A stretch of DNA of 64,000 nucleotides, taken from the NCBI RefSeq assembly GCF_003573695.1, contig NC_039362.1, positions 5,556,088-5,620,087 on the forward strand, written 5' to 3'. The DNA is from Papaver somniferum (taxonomy: Eukaryota > Streptophyta > Magnoliopsida > Ranunculales > Papaveraceae). Below are positions 44,335-55,334 of this stretch, piece by piece; within the stretch, counting starts at the first letter, position 1; every line of letters starts with the position of its first letter. A model generated the notes under the pieces. It searched no databases and was not told where the DNA came from. It worked only from the letters and a program-made list of their open reading frames with translations. The position numbers and the translations under genes are program-made.

Positions 44335-45692
44335 ATTAAAAATGCATATAATATCTCGAATGCATGTCGTAGTGCATGGAAGTTTCCTACTATTCATCAT
44401 GATAATTCAAACATAACTTTGCAAGTTAATTAATTAAGTTTTGGCATACAAGACTACCTTTCAGAAAGTATAGGATGAACACATACGAGCATATTTTCAT
44501 CGTGGTAGTGGCATTTCCACGTGGCACAATTTCAACATCTCAATTGTAGGCATCCCGTGACTACCTTAACGTTTTTCTATAACCTTAATGAGTAGAAGCA
44601 GAAGGTCGATTGTCTCCATAAATAACCTTAATGAGTAGAAGCAGACGGTTGAGGTGGCGGCGAAACATAAACATTAAAATCCCATGGCTGAAATACGTCT
44701 GATTGTTGTGAGTTTGTTTGAGATATAGATTGCAGCCTCATATGTTATTGTAAAGGTTGGAGTATCGCACTATTGGTGGTGATTTAATATGACTTCAATT
44801 AAAATATTAAGGTGTGACCTAATGAAAAGTTTTCTTTCCTAACATGTCACTAACTTGAGAAATCGGGATGTAAAATTTTGCGATAAATATGTTTCTATCA
44901 AGAAAATGCTAGTAGATTTGCTTTTCCAAACATGCTTTACAAGTTACAACGACATTACTTTAAATGTAACTCAATAATTTTGTCACTTGCTTCTTAACTC
45001 TGTTAAGCGGGCAATGCTGATGCATTTTTCATGCGCCACTTAATTGCAAGTACTGATCTGGCCTTGGACATACATTGGGTCAGTACGTAGGTCATGGTAA
45101 GGCATATTTTCTAATCTTTAACCCATATTGAAATTGGGATTACTCGAGTTCCTTTGAACATTAATCTCTTTGCAAAGATCACCAAATTTATCAAGGGTCT
45201 CTCACCATTCTATTTTGAGGTCCAATTTTTTGTACACAAAATTGGTTAAAAATACCAAAATCAACAATTCCTGGGTGAAATGGACAGTTAAATTTTGATA
45301 CTGTTTAAATGGAGAAAAATGTAAAAATAGGCAGGATGTAACCAGTTTCATTGTGTCCATTTTCAAATATTTTTTCTTATTTTTAATTTGCACAGGATGT
45401 ATCCAGTTTCATCCTTACTATTTTTTAAATTTAAGTTAGGATGAAACCAGTATCATCCTTACTATTATTTTTTTTGGCCATTTCACCTAAACTATTTTTT
45501 ACTCGTCCATTTGAACCGTGATTTAAAAATATTTGGATAAATGACCCATTTTCCGTTTTTTGTAACCGTTTCGATTGTGTGTTTTATGCATGTAATTGAT
45601 CTCGTTGAATGAAAGTGGACAGCTAACTAAGCTGATATAGTGAGACACGTGAAAATAACTGTCATGAAAGATTTTAAAACTTGGTAATAAGC
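44335..45692. other. Non-coding DNA with short direct repeats
   Basis: No coding frame with a known domain. Two small repeats are present. One is a 43-bp tandem duplication starting at 44581 and 44624 (AACCTTAATGAGTAGAAGCA). The other is three copies of a roughly 20-bp motif AGGATGTATCCAGTTTCAT-like at 45333, 45394 and 45438, separated by AT-rich sequence. Their origin is unknown to me. Confidence 0.6.
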
Positions 45693-45776
45693 ATGCGTTT
45701 AAGAATGTTTTTTTTTCTTTATTTGATACTAAAGAGTTTATTGATTAAACAGAGCAGAGTCTTACATAATTATCTT

Positions 45777-46343
45777 CTATCCAACTGATGTCAGGGGATA
45801 ATTCAAATGGAAAGAAAAATCCTGGACATCAACCCTGGCCTTTCTTGCCAGGGCATGAGCCACACTGTTACCTAGACTATTGACTGTCTTACAAAACCAA
45901 TTATTTTTACTAAAAAATTTATTCTTAACTGATAAAATCAAATGTTGATTGAACCAGTACACAACCGAGTCATCTCTGCAGATAGAGTTTACTACATTTT
46001 CGCAATCCATCTCGAAAATCACTTTATTATAGCCATCGTCTTCCATCCACTCCACAGCTTTGACTAGAGCTTTACATTCAAAATGTTCAGGTCCAACCTC
46101 AGCTTCCACCTCTTCCTCAAAGTTCCATCCTTTAACTCCTACGGCTTTACCTGCAAAATCACGAGTAATTAGTCCAATGCTACCTTTCCTTGTATCAAAC
46201 ATATATGAAGCATCAATATTAATTTTGATGAATCCTTCCTCTGGAGGAATCCATTTCTTTATAGACAAAGTACTGTTCTTGTTTGTTGTGACATGGCTAA
46301 AAGCAAATTCACATTGCTGCACCAGATTGCGAATTCTAATCAC
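45777..46343 (-). pseudogene. LINE G ORF2, RNase H-like domain
   Basis: 188 codons, open through the whole domain. FIKINIDASYMFDTRKGSIG holds the first Asp, EHFECKALVKAVEWM the Glu, VIFEMDCENVVNSIC the second Asp, and SLGNSVAHALARKARVD is the C-terminal N-x-x-AH-x-LA signature of plant RVT_3. It ends at 45777, close to the poly(A) tail, so the C-terminus is natural. The start is not an initiator but the position where the frame opens after zf-RVT. Confidence 0.88.
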
Positions 46344-46378
46344 AGTACTATGTACACTTGGTTCAACATCTTTAAAGA

Positions 46379-47236
46379 TTAAGTTACATCTGTCTTTTCA
46401 GATGTACCAGATGATACAATAAATCTGATCACATTTAGATCAGTAGCAAATTCCATTTGATAGTCTTCATTGCTACCTGTAGAAAACCCGGTTATAACCC
46501 AATCCTGAAAAGATGCAAAGAGATAAGATATAGCAGAAATATCAATATTCAAACCATTCCAAATTTCCTTAGCATAAGGACAATCAATTAACAGATGAGC
46601 AATAGTTTCAGTATTGTGATTGCATAAAACACAGTGAGGCTCTACATCAGTTTTATATCTAGATATTATATCCCTAACAGGGACAATATCTTTGAGGCAT
46701 TTCCAAACAAAGAGCTGCACTCTGTGAGAAACTTTAGTCTTCCATAGATTCTTCCAAACTTCTTTTGGAATAGGGTCATTACTAATGGTGTCATTAACCT
46801 GTCTAGCACAGAGAGTGTTATAGGCACTTTTGGCAGAAAACTTACCTTTTTAATCTGGTTTCCAAATAAGATAATCTTCTCCAGTTATAGGAACATTCAT
46901 ACTAATGATGGCAATAGCAGTTTCATTGTTAAAAAGAGAGTGTATTAGTTGCTCATTCCAAACTCTAGTGCTAGGGAGAAAGAGATCACACACAAGAGTA
47001 AAATTGACAATGCTAGAAAGACCCATAATAGGGACAGGCGGATTATTAATTCCAATAATCCAATTATCTAGCCAGATGTTTATTTTAGTTCCACATTGAA
47101 CTATCCACGTAGAATGCTGTTGAACAATTTCAATACCAGAATAAATACCTCTCCAAACCCAAGAACTATCTTCTTTCAGTTTGTCTAAATGAAGTAAACT
47201 GCTATTTTTGCCATATTTGGCTCTAACAATCTGCAT
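46379..47236 (-). pseudogene. LINE G ORF2, zf-RVT domain
   Basis: Frame 47236-46850 carries the linker and N-terminal part (SSWVWRGIYSGIEIVQQH, IWLDNWIIGINN) and ends in YLIWKPD with TAA. Frame 46720-46379 carries LFVWKCLKDIVPVRDII and the zinc ligands CVLCNHNTETIAHLLIDC. Between them the sequence KGKFSAKSAYNTL can be read, so the domain is complete apart from a stop and a probable small frame break. Confidence 0.85.
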
Positions 47237-47266
47237 GCAAGGAGAATTATCCTCACTACAAGCTTT

Positions 47267-48304
47267 TCAAGCTATCTTAGTCAATAATGCAGAATTCAAG
47301 TGCTCCAAGTTTCTAAAGCCAATGCCACCTAAAGCCTTAGAAATACTAAGCTTGTTCCACCCTATAGGACAAGAACCTTTATTATTACTATGACCCCACC
47401 AAAAATGTTTTTGGATTGATTCCATCTGATCTATAACGGTTTTAGGAACTCTAAAACTACTCATTTGATAAGTTGGCATAGCATTTAAGACATGCTTAAC
47501 CATAGTGGTTCTAGCAGATTGATTCATGGTCTTCCCTTTCCAAGTTTTCATTATACATCCAAAAGATTGCATGACAGGTCTAAAAGCTTTAGTTTTGTTT
47601 CTTCCTATCAAGAGAGTTATACCTAGATATTTATCTGTATCTTTCATTTCAGTCATCTTAATTTCCTTAGCTAGAAATTCTCTAGTATTGGGACTAATAT
47701 TATGACTAAAGTAAATACTAGATTTATCCAGATTAAGAACTTGACCAGAAATTCTACCAAAAAAATCAGGAACTTCCATAATACCATTAATATTGTGCAT
47801 GTCTACTTTTGCAAATATAAGAATATCATCAGCAAACATTAGATGGGTAATACCTGGTGCATTTCTAGCTGCTATAACTCCTGAAATAAGATGGTTAGAC
47901 TCAGCATTTAGTAAGAGTCTAGACAAATATTCCATACATAAAATAAAAAGATAGGGTGATAGTGGAACACCTTGCCTAACACCTCTAGAAGGAGAATTAG
48001 AATGAGTAGGAGAAACATTCAACAAAACAGAGATATTAGTAGTGGATATACATTGATCAATATAACCACAGAATTTTTCATCAAAACCAAATTCTTTGAG
48101 GACCCTTAAAAGAAAATTCCATTCAATCCTATCAAAGGCCTTAGAAAGGTCAAGTTTTAAATCCATGGTTCCACTATAACCTTCTTTATGTTTCATTATA
48201 TGGATCATCTCACGAGAAATAATAATATTGTCATGGATATCCCTTTCTGGTACAAATGCAGCTTGGTAGGGAGAAATCAGATGCTTGGTAGGAAGAAACT
48301 TCCT
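47267..48304 (-). pseudogene. LINE G ORF2, reverse transcriptase palm and thumb
   Basis: From the in-frame TAA near 48305 the same frame continues with ISPYQAAFVPERDIHDNI, LKLDLSKAFDRIEWNFLL (catalytic Asp), GVRQGVPLSPYLFILCMEYL (family RQGDPLSP, here GVP, so the Asp next to Pro is Val), and ITHLMFADDILIFAK, with FADD intact. The thumb (WKGKTMNQSARTTMVKHVLN) and GGIGFRNLEHLNSALL follow. It ends at a TGA at about 47265 in place of a Trp codon. Confidence 0.88.
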
Positions 48305-49405
48305 TTAAATGAGGTTTAATTCTTCAGCAATTATAGTAGAGATAACCTTATAAATAATATTGCATAAGCCTATGGGTCTAAAATCAACAGGTCTTATAAC
48401 ATTATCACATTTAGGAATTAAACATAGATAAGTTTTATTGAATTCAGAAGGCATGTAACCATATTCAAAAAAACATTGAACAACATCGGTAACATCTTTA
48501 CCTACAATGTTCCAGTTGTAATGATAGAAACCAGGTTGAAACCCATCTGGGCCAGGAGAACTCCAAGGGGACATATGCTTGATGGTCTGAAATGTTTCTT
48601 CACTAGTTGGAATTCTAGAAAGTTGAATATTGTCCTGAGAAGTGATTATAGTAGGAATGATATCAAAAGTATTCTCACCAAAAATAGGATTTGAAGTTTT
48701 ACTAACATGAGCAAAGTGGTCAACAAGAATGTTAGCAATATCCTTATTATCATTGAACCAAACACCATGAGCATCACATAAGCAATCAATATTTTTTCTA
48801 AACATCCTTTTATTTGCTAAATTGTAAAAATAATTGGTATTATGATCAATTTCATTTATAAAAGTGTCACCTGACTTTTGTTTATAAAAATCAGCTTTAA
48901 TGTTGAACCATTCATCAAGTTGCTTTGTGAGAGAAACTATATTATCATACTGAGAAGAAGAAAAGTGCTCATTTTGGACAGTCTCAAGTTGATTCTGAAG
49001 ATTATTGATATTCCTATCAATATCTCCAAATTCAATTTTATTCCAATGAGATAATCTCTTCCTAGTAATGTGATGCTTACTAGTGAGTTTAAAAGCAGCG
49101 GAACCAGAGACATCAGATTTCCAGGCTATATTAAGTTGGTTTTTGAAAGCAAAATGTTTCATCCACATAGAAAAGAACTTAAAAGGTCTCCAAGTATTCC
49201 TATTTATCTCAGTTGGAATTAAAAGGATTGGACAAAGGTCAGATCCTGCTTGAACCAAATGTGGAAGTTTAGCCTGAGGATAACAGTTACACCAATGATT
49301 ATTACCTAAGGCCATATCTATTCTTGATATTCCTACTACTAGTACCAAATCTGTTACTAGACCAACTGAAATTCTTACCATTATAACCAAGATCCATAAG
49401 ACCAC
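48305..49405 (-). pseudogene. LINE G ORF2, endonuclease C-terminus, linker and RT fingers
   Basis: 366 codons. The endonuclease end is recognised from ISRIDMALGNNHW and AGSDLCPILLIPTE. The family has SDH-x-P here, but the His codon is CTT (Leu, plus-strand 49235-49237), removing a catalytic residue. The linker contains WNKIEFGDIDRNINNLQNQL. The RT start is seen in MSPWSSPGPDGFQPGFYHYN and LCLIPKCDNVIRPVDFRPIG. The frame ends in EELNLI and TAA; the RT continues in the same frame. Confidence 0.88.
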
Positions 49406-49879
49406 AAATATTCACTTTTTCCTGAACATATCTATCTTCAGTAGAAAAATTAGAGGATTCATAAGATTCATGAAGATGAAAGTTAACATCACCTATTATT
49501 AACCATGGTTGTAATATATTTTCACTGATTTGCATCATGAAATCCCACTGCTCTTTTTTCCTATCAAAATACGTTGAACCATACATGAATGTAATAAGAA
49601 CATTTGGTTTACTAGGGTCTATTTTAGAGATATTCTGAACTTCACAATGAATACCATCCTTCCACATAAGGAGGATGCCTCCAGCAAGACCTACCCTATC
49701 CATATGAACATGGTTGCAATAACTAAGAGAGTTAGCTAGAGAGAACATAGTAGCACTATCAACTTTTGTTTCTGAGAGAAAAATAAAATCTGGAGATTGC
49801 TTTTTAACTAAGACAAAAAGTTGATCTCTAGTGAAATTTTTTGCTAAGCCCTGGACATTCCAGGCAAAGATTTTTTTTA
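49302..49879 (-). pseudogene. LINE G ORF2, endonuclease N-terminal part
   Basis: Inside the element the frame begins at about 49873 with KKIFAWNVQGLAKNFTRDQL (Asn). PDFIFLSETKVDSAT follows (Glu), then WLIIGDVNFHLHESYESSNF (family GDFN, here GDVN). An upstream Met at 49961 belongs to flanking DNA, so this frame has no native initiator. It ends at 49302, overlapping the next frame by about 100 bp; a one-base indel near 49310-49320 separates the two. Confidence 0.88.
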
Positions 49880-49895
49880 ATGCGTTTAAGAATGT

Positions 49896-50399
49896 GTAGC
49901 GTGGAACTACAAGAGTTTTACATTTTAACATCTTTATTGTTAATAGCTTGATGTAGTTCATTACACCTGGTATGTATATATACTCTTATTAACAATATAA
50001 TGCTTTTTTTAATCTAAGAACTTAGATTGCCTACAAAAAACGAATTTAAAATAAACGAATTATGTTAACATTAATAAAAATTGAAGATGGATCAAAGGGT
50101 ACTAGTCAGAACACATGTACGATGAACATTCTTGAGTCTAATTCTTTCAACAATACAAAATTTGATAACAATGAAAACTTTTACAAAATAAGATAACTCA
50201 AAGGGAGTATGTCTTATGCATAGACGAGATTTTGATCATCAATTTATTGCGTTTGAAAGGTATTGCATATGAATTTCTCAGACACACCCCTCCACATGCA
50301 GTCATTTTAATTTTGTCTGATGATAGAGTTTGGCCCGTTGGGCGTTCGGTACCTAGTTATTATTCCAATTTTTTTTTAATTTAATAACATAGGGAGTAT
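49896..50399. other. Non-coding unique DNA
   Basis: AT-rich, no open frame of interest and no recognised element end. It separates LINE G from the LINE H remnant. Confidence 0.55.
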
Positions 50400-51672
50400 A
50401 TACCAAAATGAGTCGTATCATAATCATTATCTTATCAGTCTTTGAAACTTTTACTGGGTTGAAGTTGAACATAGACAAGAGCACCATGATCAGTGTAGAG
50501 GAAGATAAGGTAATTGGGATGTTGTCTAGAGAGTTGAGCTATAATTTTGAAAAATTATCCATTACTTACTTTGGAATTCCCATTAGAGAAGTACTTCTGC
50601 ATGGGAGCAGGTGATGGTCAGAAATAACAAACATTGGCAGCGTGGAAAAAGAAAACTTTAAACAAAATAGGTCGACTTGTTCTTAAAAAGTTGTTTATCT
50701 TGTCTTCTGGTATATTTCCTAACTTTATTTCACTTCCCTATAAGTGTCGAGAAGAGAATGATTATGACAGTGAGGAATTTCTTCTGGGGTACGTTGTGCC
50801 CCCGAAGAAAGAATCTAATTTGGGTAGGTTGGACAAAATTAGCAGGCCAAGGGAAAATGATGTCCTGGGCGTGAGAAATATGAGAAGCACAAACCATGAT
50901 TTTATTGCTAAGGGAGTCTGGAGGTATTTGAAGAGCAGAAATGCTATTTGGAGGAGGATTATCCAATAAAAGTTTTAATCGAAGAGGGATATGTTACTGC
51001 CTAGAATAGGTGACCAATCACAAAATAGGATCTTTTGAAAGAATATGATGAATGTGGTTCCGACAACTCTGAATTTTCTGTGATTATAGTGAGAAATGGT
51101 AAAGGTTTCCGTTTTTTGGATGGAAAGATGGTTGGATGGAGGATGTCTAAAAGATATCTTCGTCATTTTTAATGTTTGTAAAGAGAAGAATATTTATTGG
51201 CTGAGATGATTGATAACAATGGTTGGAAAACCAATTTCAAGAAAGAACCTAATTCATATGAGAAACTCAAATGGGATTTAGGGACTAATTGACTGTTGTT
51301 TTCTTGGTTGAGAAGGATGATGATCTGAATATTTTGGAGAATTTTACCATTATGAGGTGCTATGGGGCATTGGTTGGGATGATGGAACCGTGCAGGTATG
51401 AGAAACATATCTGGAATAGAAATATTCCATTTAAGGTAAGTTTTATTCTTTGAGTTCGTTTTCAAAATGCTTTACCTTCTAAAGATATGTTGATGCATAT
51501 AGGTATTAACATAGACAATAATCTATGTGTTTTGTGTAATTTAAAGACGGAAGCTGCTGACATTTGTAGATCCAATGTACATATCCCTTTGATTGAGTTT
51601 ATTGATACGTGGTCTATTAATGTGCTACAAGTAAGAGGAAATAGGTGTGGAACATCCTACACTATGGTGTTA
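50400..51672 (+). mobile_element. LINE H fragment, heavily decayed
   Basis: A plus-strand remnant of LINE ORF2. Frame 50408-50614 holds the RT end (FETFTGLKLNIDKSTMISVE, ITYFGIPIRE), matching the L-x-x-F-x-x-x-x-G-L-K-x-N-x-x-K-S and YLGIPIG segments. Frame 50634-50969 holds the thumb (WKKKTLNKIGRLVLKKLF) and later LGVRNMRSTNHDFIAKGVWR. The frame at 51487 keeps the zinc-ligand start NLCVLCNLKTEAAD. The fragment is cut at 51672 by LTR element I, whose left TSD (CCTGG, 51673-51677) follows. Confidence 0.78.
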
Positions 51673-51685
51673 CCTGGTGTTGATG

Positions 51686-51693
51686 TGACGTCA
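51686..51693. promoter_or_regulatory. TGACGTCA palindrome at LTR start
   Basis: A perfect 8-bp bZIP-type site (two opposed TGACG cores), also present at 58896-58903 in the 3' LTR. Binding by TGA/bZIP factors is a plausible inference. Confidence 0.6.
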
Positions 51694-52144
51694 CTCTGCA
51701 AGAAAACGGTGTCGTGAGTGCTAAGCTCTCCATAGACATATTTATTGAGCCATTCAATATATTTACATGAAATTTATCCAGACTGGCGAATGTAGCAACC
51801 ATCTCAAACACTCTGTAAATTTTGGCACCTCGCCAATACAAGACTCACTGAGTACTTTCATGTGCTATTTTCCCCGGTATGGCATGACGGATTTATGTTC
51901 ACTCGCAGCGAAGTAGCATAAACCTCTAAGTACCAAAGTTAAGGCCATCGCAAAAAATGCTCAGACGGAAAGCACGTTGCATTCTGTAGATAAGGATTTT
52001 GGTGGCAGCATACAAAATCCAACCAATTATTCAGATAACTCACAAAAAACTCATAAACCCGACTAATTTGCAAAAATTAGGGTTTCGCGCCACGCGTAGT
52101 ACACTAGACCCCATTGGTCGAAACTACGCTTAGCCAAACTAGGA

Positions 52145-52556
52145 AATTTCCGCCACAACGCACACCAGAAGTGTGGCCACGCCCTAGCTTGTAGGCCCTA
52201 TTTCCATCGACCAATCAGGTCGCTTTAAAGCCGCCACACACACACCAGAAGTGTGGCCACACCCTAGATTGTCGGCCCTATTTCCATCGACCAATCAGGT
52301 CGCTTTAAAGCCGCCACGCGCACACCAGAAGTATGGCCACGCCCTAGCTTGCCGGCCCTCTTCCCATCGACCAATCAAGTCGCTTGAAATCCGCCACAAC
52401 GCACTGGAAGTGTGGCCACACCCTAGCTTGCCGGCCCTACTTCTCATCGACCAATCAGGTCGCTCTAAAGCCGCCACACTCACATCAGAAGTGTAGACAC
52501 GCCCATGCTTGGCCGTCCCCCCTATATTAACCAATTAGGTTGCTCTAAACTCGCCA
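52145..52556 (+). repeat. Five 80-bp tandem units with CCAAT boxes (5' LTR)
   Basis: Units share CGCACACCAGAAGTGTGGCC, CACGCCCTAGCTTGCCGGCC and CATCGACCAATCAGGTCGCT. CCAAT cores start at 52211, 52291, 52371, 52451 and 52531, exactly 80 bp apart. The last unit is the most diverged. The spacing and the preserved CCAAT suggest NF-Y-type binding sites in U3. Confidence 0.92.
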
Positions 52557-53119
52557 CAGTGTTGAAAAGGAGGAAACCGCGCCAGATGGACGCAAAGCCA
52601 ATTGGCTTCCCCAAAACCGCGCCAGATGGCGCAAAGCCAATTGGCTTCCCCAAAACCGCGCCAACATGCCAAACGACATGCCATATGACAAACACGCACA
52701 TGCCAGGCACAGATTTCAGACGCGCATGACAAACGCGCCAAACATGGCCACTCACCACATGCGACATGCCATATAGGCTAATTAGGATTTCGACAATCCA
52801 AAACCTAATTTAGGCAAGATTTCCACACCAGCTTGCCAAAATTTCAATGGCCATAGCTACGCCAGGCGCAACCATGCCAGCAATGCCGCAATGCCGCTAG
52901 CGCGAGTTAAAGGCGCCACTGCCAACTAAAGGTAGCCATGATCGACGACTACCTTTCCTCATGAGATGCAATCTCAGCCATTCAAGTTCTCCACCAAACT
53001 AACAGGTTTGTGGCAACTTTTAAGCGACCATGCCGCCAAATCCTAAACTTTGGCCATGACATTAAATCCCAGTTTGGCAGCGACACCTAATTTCGGCCAC
53101 AGTGCTAAACCATAATTTT

Positions 53120-53220
53120 GGCCACAGTGTTAAACCCTAATTTCAGCCGCAGTGCCAAACCCTAACTTCGGCCACAGTTCCAAACCCTAACTTCGGCCAC
53201 AGTGCCAAACCCTAAATTGG
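53120..53220 (+). repeat. 25-bp tandem telo-box array (5' LTR)
   Basis: AAACCCTAA occurs at 53132, 53157, 53182 and 53207, exactly 25 bp apart, in units like TTCGGCCACAGTGCC-AAACCCTAA. Degenerate units extend on both sides. AAACCCTAA is the plant telo-box recognised by Myb-like telomere-repeat-binding factors; a role here is inferred. Confidence 0.92.
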
Positions 53221-54013
53221 TCACGACACCCAATCCCAACTTTGGCCATGCCACAGGCGCGGCTATGCCACAGGCGCGGCTACGCCACAGGCGCGTTAAA
53301 GGCGCCACTGCCTACAAAAGGTAGCCATAATCGACGACTATCCTTACTTCTAAGATGCAATATCAGCCATTCAAGTTTTCCACTGAACTGATAGACTTGT
53401 GGCAACTTTTAGGCGACCAACCGCCTAAATCCAATGGTCGTGGCTACGCCGAGCGCCACTTGCACCACCGTGCCACTGACATGCACGAGCCATGCCGCAA
53501 TGCCACTGACGTACACCAAAACATCATTGCGCCATTATCAGGCGCCAACATAAGGTATCCACAATCAACGGCTACCCTAATTTTATAAGATGCGATCTCG
53601 GCCATCGAAGTTCACCACTGAGACGGTGAGCTCGTGACAAGTTTTAGGCGACTAGCTAAAACGAGCCTAACATCACATGCTATTTTTCCTGAGGAAAGCC
53701 TCTCAATTTTAACTTGCTACACGTAGAAAATGCTACATGTTTTCCACGAAAACACTCGAGACATCAAAACATGTCACAAACTGGGGGATACTCATCAGGG
53801 TATTGGTCTGACGGTTTACAGCGTGCAGCGTGCAATACGCCCGTTACAGGAAAGTGTCATAAAGCGGGGCAGTTAGTAATGGCAAGAAGTAATGGTGTAA
53901 ACGTATCCTTCATTATGGAAACATAAATTCTAGGCATTACTCGTTACTCCCTTCTTCCACCACTCAATGGTTTCCACTTCCTACGAGACCAGGGTACGTT
54001 TTGTTGCGACTGG

Positions 54014-54021
54014 TATAAATA
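54014..54021 (+). promoter_or_regulatory. TATA box of element I (5' LTR)
   Basis: TATAAATA in the context GACTGGTATAAATAGGTC. Transcription would start about 30 bp downstream. In the 3' LTR the corresponding sequence is TATAATAGG (61171), one base shorter. Confidence 0.75.
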
Positions 54022-54399
54022 GGTCTCACCTATTTTCCACCAAAAAACAAGTTTTGGTCAGGAGAACAATACCACATCCGGAAATCATCTGATAGCTTTC
54101 ATTCAGCCAGCCAGTTCAACTTTCTTATACAAGTCACAAAATACCCACACTTCTAGAATAAACTATTCTGGTCTCAACACTTTCTTCGCTTCCCTCCCTA
54201 AGACCAGCTCTTCTACTTCACTTTGTGACCGAAGCAAGCATGGAACGACCATTTCTTGGTTTAGGCCAGGATTGTACAGATTGATCTATCGAATCAAAAG
54301 TACTCCCGTGCAGTACATTGTTTGGGGTTTAGACTCGTTTCTCATCCACACACACGAAATTACCAAAAACAACAGAAACCGTTTTCACCCACAAACAAT

Positions 54400-54417
54400 T
54401 GGCGACCACAGTGGGAG
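54400..54417 (+). other. Primer-binding site of element I
   Basis: TGGCGACCACAGTGGGAG begins three bases after the LTR. The TGG start (complement of tRNA CCA) and the position identify it as the PBS. I do not assign the tRNA with certainty. Confidence 0.75.
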
Positions 54418-54452
54418 ATTAATCTCTCGGTTGCAATTCCAATTTTAAAAAG

Positions 54453-55334
54453 ATGGTCGGTCTTAGAATAGATTCCACAAATCGAAGTTCCGTTCAGAAC
54501 CTGGCGAATGGCGACATCCCTCTTTCCAACGTTATACCTAATGGTGCAGCCAATGAAGAAATCCCAATATTGGACCAGTTGGTACGAGTCCATGAGATCC
54601 ACACAAGGAACATGGACCTGATGAAGGAAGCAATAAACAACATATTCAGTTTTCTTGTCATATTAACGTCAGATTGGAGCGGATCACCTGTTCCAGAAAT
54701 TCTAGCGTTGGGGACTGACGCCCCGGATGATCGTCCTCAGATCAACAGTTTTGCCATCATCCAGAGGCCGGTGGACCAGGAAGCAGCATCTTTGGTAGAA
54801 AGTTTATGTGAACTTCTACACCTTTCAAAGGATCAGCGAGCAGAGACGTTTGTTGCAATCAAATAGCTCTAGACGCACGTTTGGCTCCTATACAACCAGA
54901 GACTTCAAGAATCTCAGGGATGACACAAAATGTTGAATCCTTGTCTGAAGCCTGTGCCCCGCCGACGAAGATGCATACAGAGTATGTGGACGTATCCAAC
55001 GAGAGCAAAATGGAATGACCAACACCGCGGCACCGTAAACTCTACCACCAACACCAGTGGCGTAGGAAACATTCCCTCATGCGTTACATCTCCAATCACC
55101 AGAGCCAAAGCCGCTGCCCGCCACCCCCGATGTTTCTTTAAGTGTGATGCCCCCGGTTGTCACCAGAGCTGCCGCCACTCCCCATCAGGACGAGAGACTG
55201 GAGGATCCAGAGGAAGCAAACCCACTATTACCATTGCTGATTTGATGGAAAGACAAGAAGTTCTTTCTAAGGCTCATATGGACATGGCTTCAACTCAGAA
55301 AGAGTACCTCAGCAGGACGCACCTTTATACATGA
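54453..55334 (+). pseudogene. Element I gag-like region
   Basis: Frame 54453-54866 (137 codons; MVGLRIDSTNRSSVQNLANG) has no certain domain but starts where gag is expected, 36 bp after the PBS. It contains a helix-rich middle part (LDQLVRVHEIHTRNMDLMKE). Frame 54930-55334 continues with TITIADLMERQEVLSKAHMD and MASTQKEYLSR, resembling the helical part upstream of gag in Tat-type elements. Several cysteines (KCDAPGCHQSC) could be a disturbed zinc site. Frame breaks at about 54867 and before 55334 make it non-functional. The gag call rests mostly on position. Confidence 0.5.

Larger units (their letters stand above)
45709..49879 (-). mobile_element. LINE G (L1-type), 5'-truncated at ORF2 start
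   Basis: A 4.17-kb insertion flanked by perfect 16-bp TSDs, ATGCGTTTAAGAATGT, at 45693-45708 and 49880-49895. The tail is the T-run beginning at 45709. ORF1 and 5' UTR are absent: the element begins almost exactly at the first strand of the endonuclease. ORF2 domains are all present in order. Defects are few: one frameshift near 49310-49400, in-frame stops at about 48305, 47265 and 46850, and smaller breaks in zf-RVT and before RNase H. It is related to LINE A (similar RT motifs) but keeps FADD. Confidence 0.93.
51678..54397 (+). repeat. Element I, 5' LTR
   Basis: 2720 bp, GC-richer than the surroundings and internally repetitive. In order: a TGACGTCA palindrome (51686-51693); five 80-bp units with CCAAT; a roughly 40-bp duplication (52577, 52617) present once less in the other LTR; a 25-bp telo-box array; and three diverged copies of an about 130-bp unit (52914, 53296, 53530). 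A TATA box lies at 54014, so U3 makes up most of the LTR. Confidence 0.88.

Noticed and set aside
52145..52556. CRISPR-like array (regular repeats, 80-bp period)
   Set aside because: Units are contiguous tandem copies without unique spacers, duplicated in both LTRs of a plant retroelement.
53120..53220. Interstitial telomere repeat
   Set aside because: AAACCCTAA appears once per 25-bp unit, not as contiguous CCCTAAA repeats.
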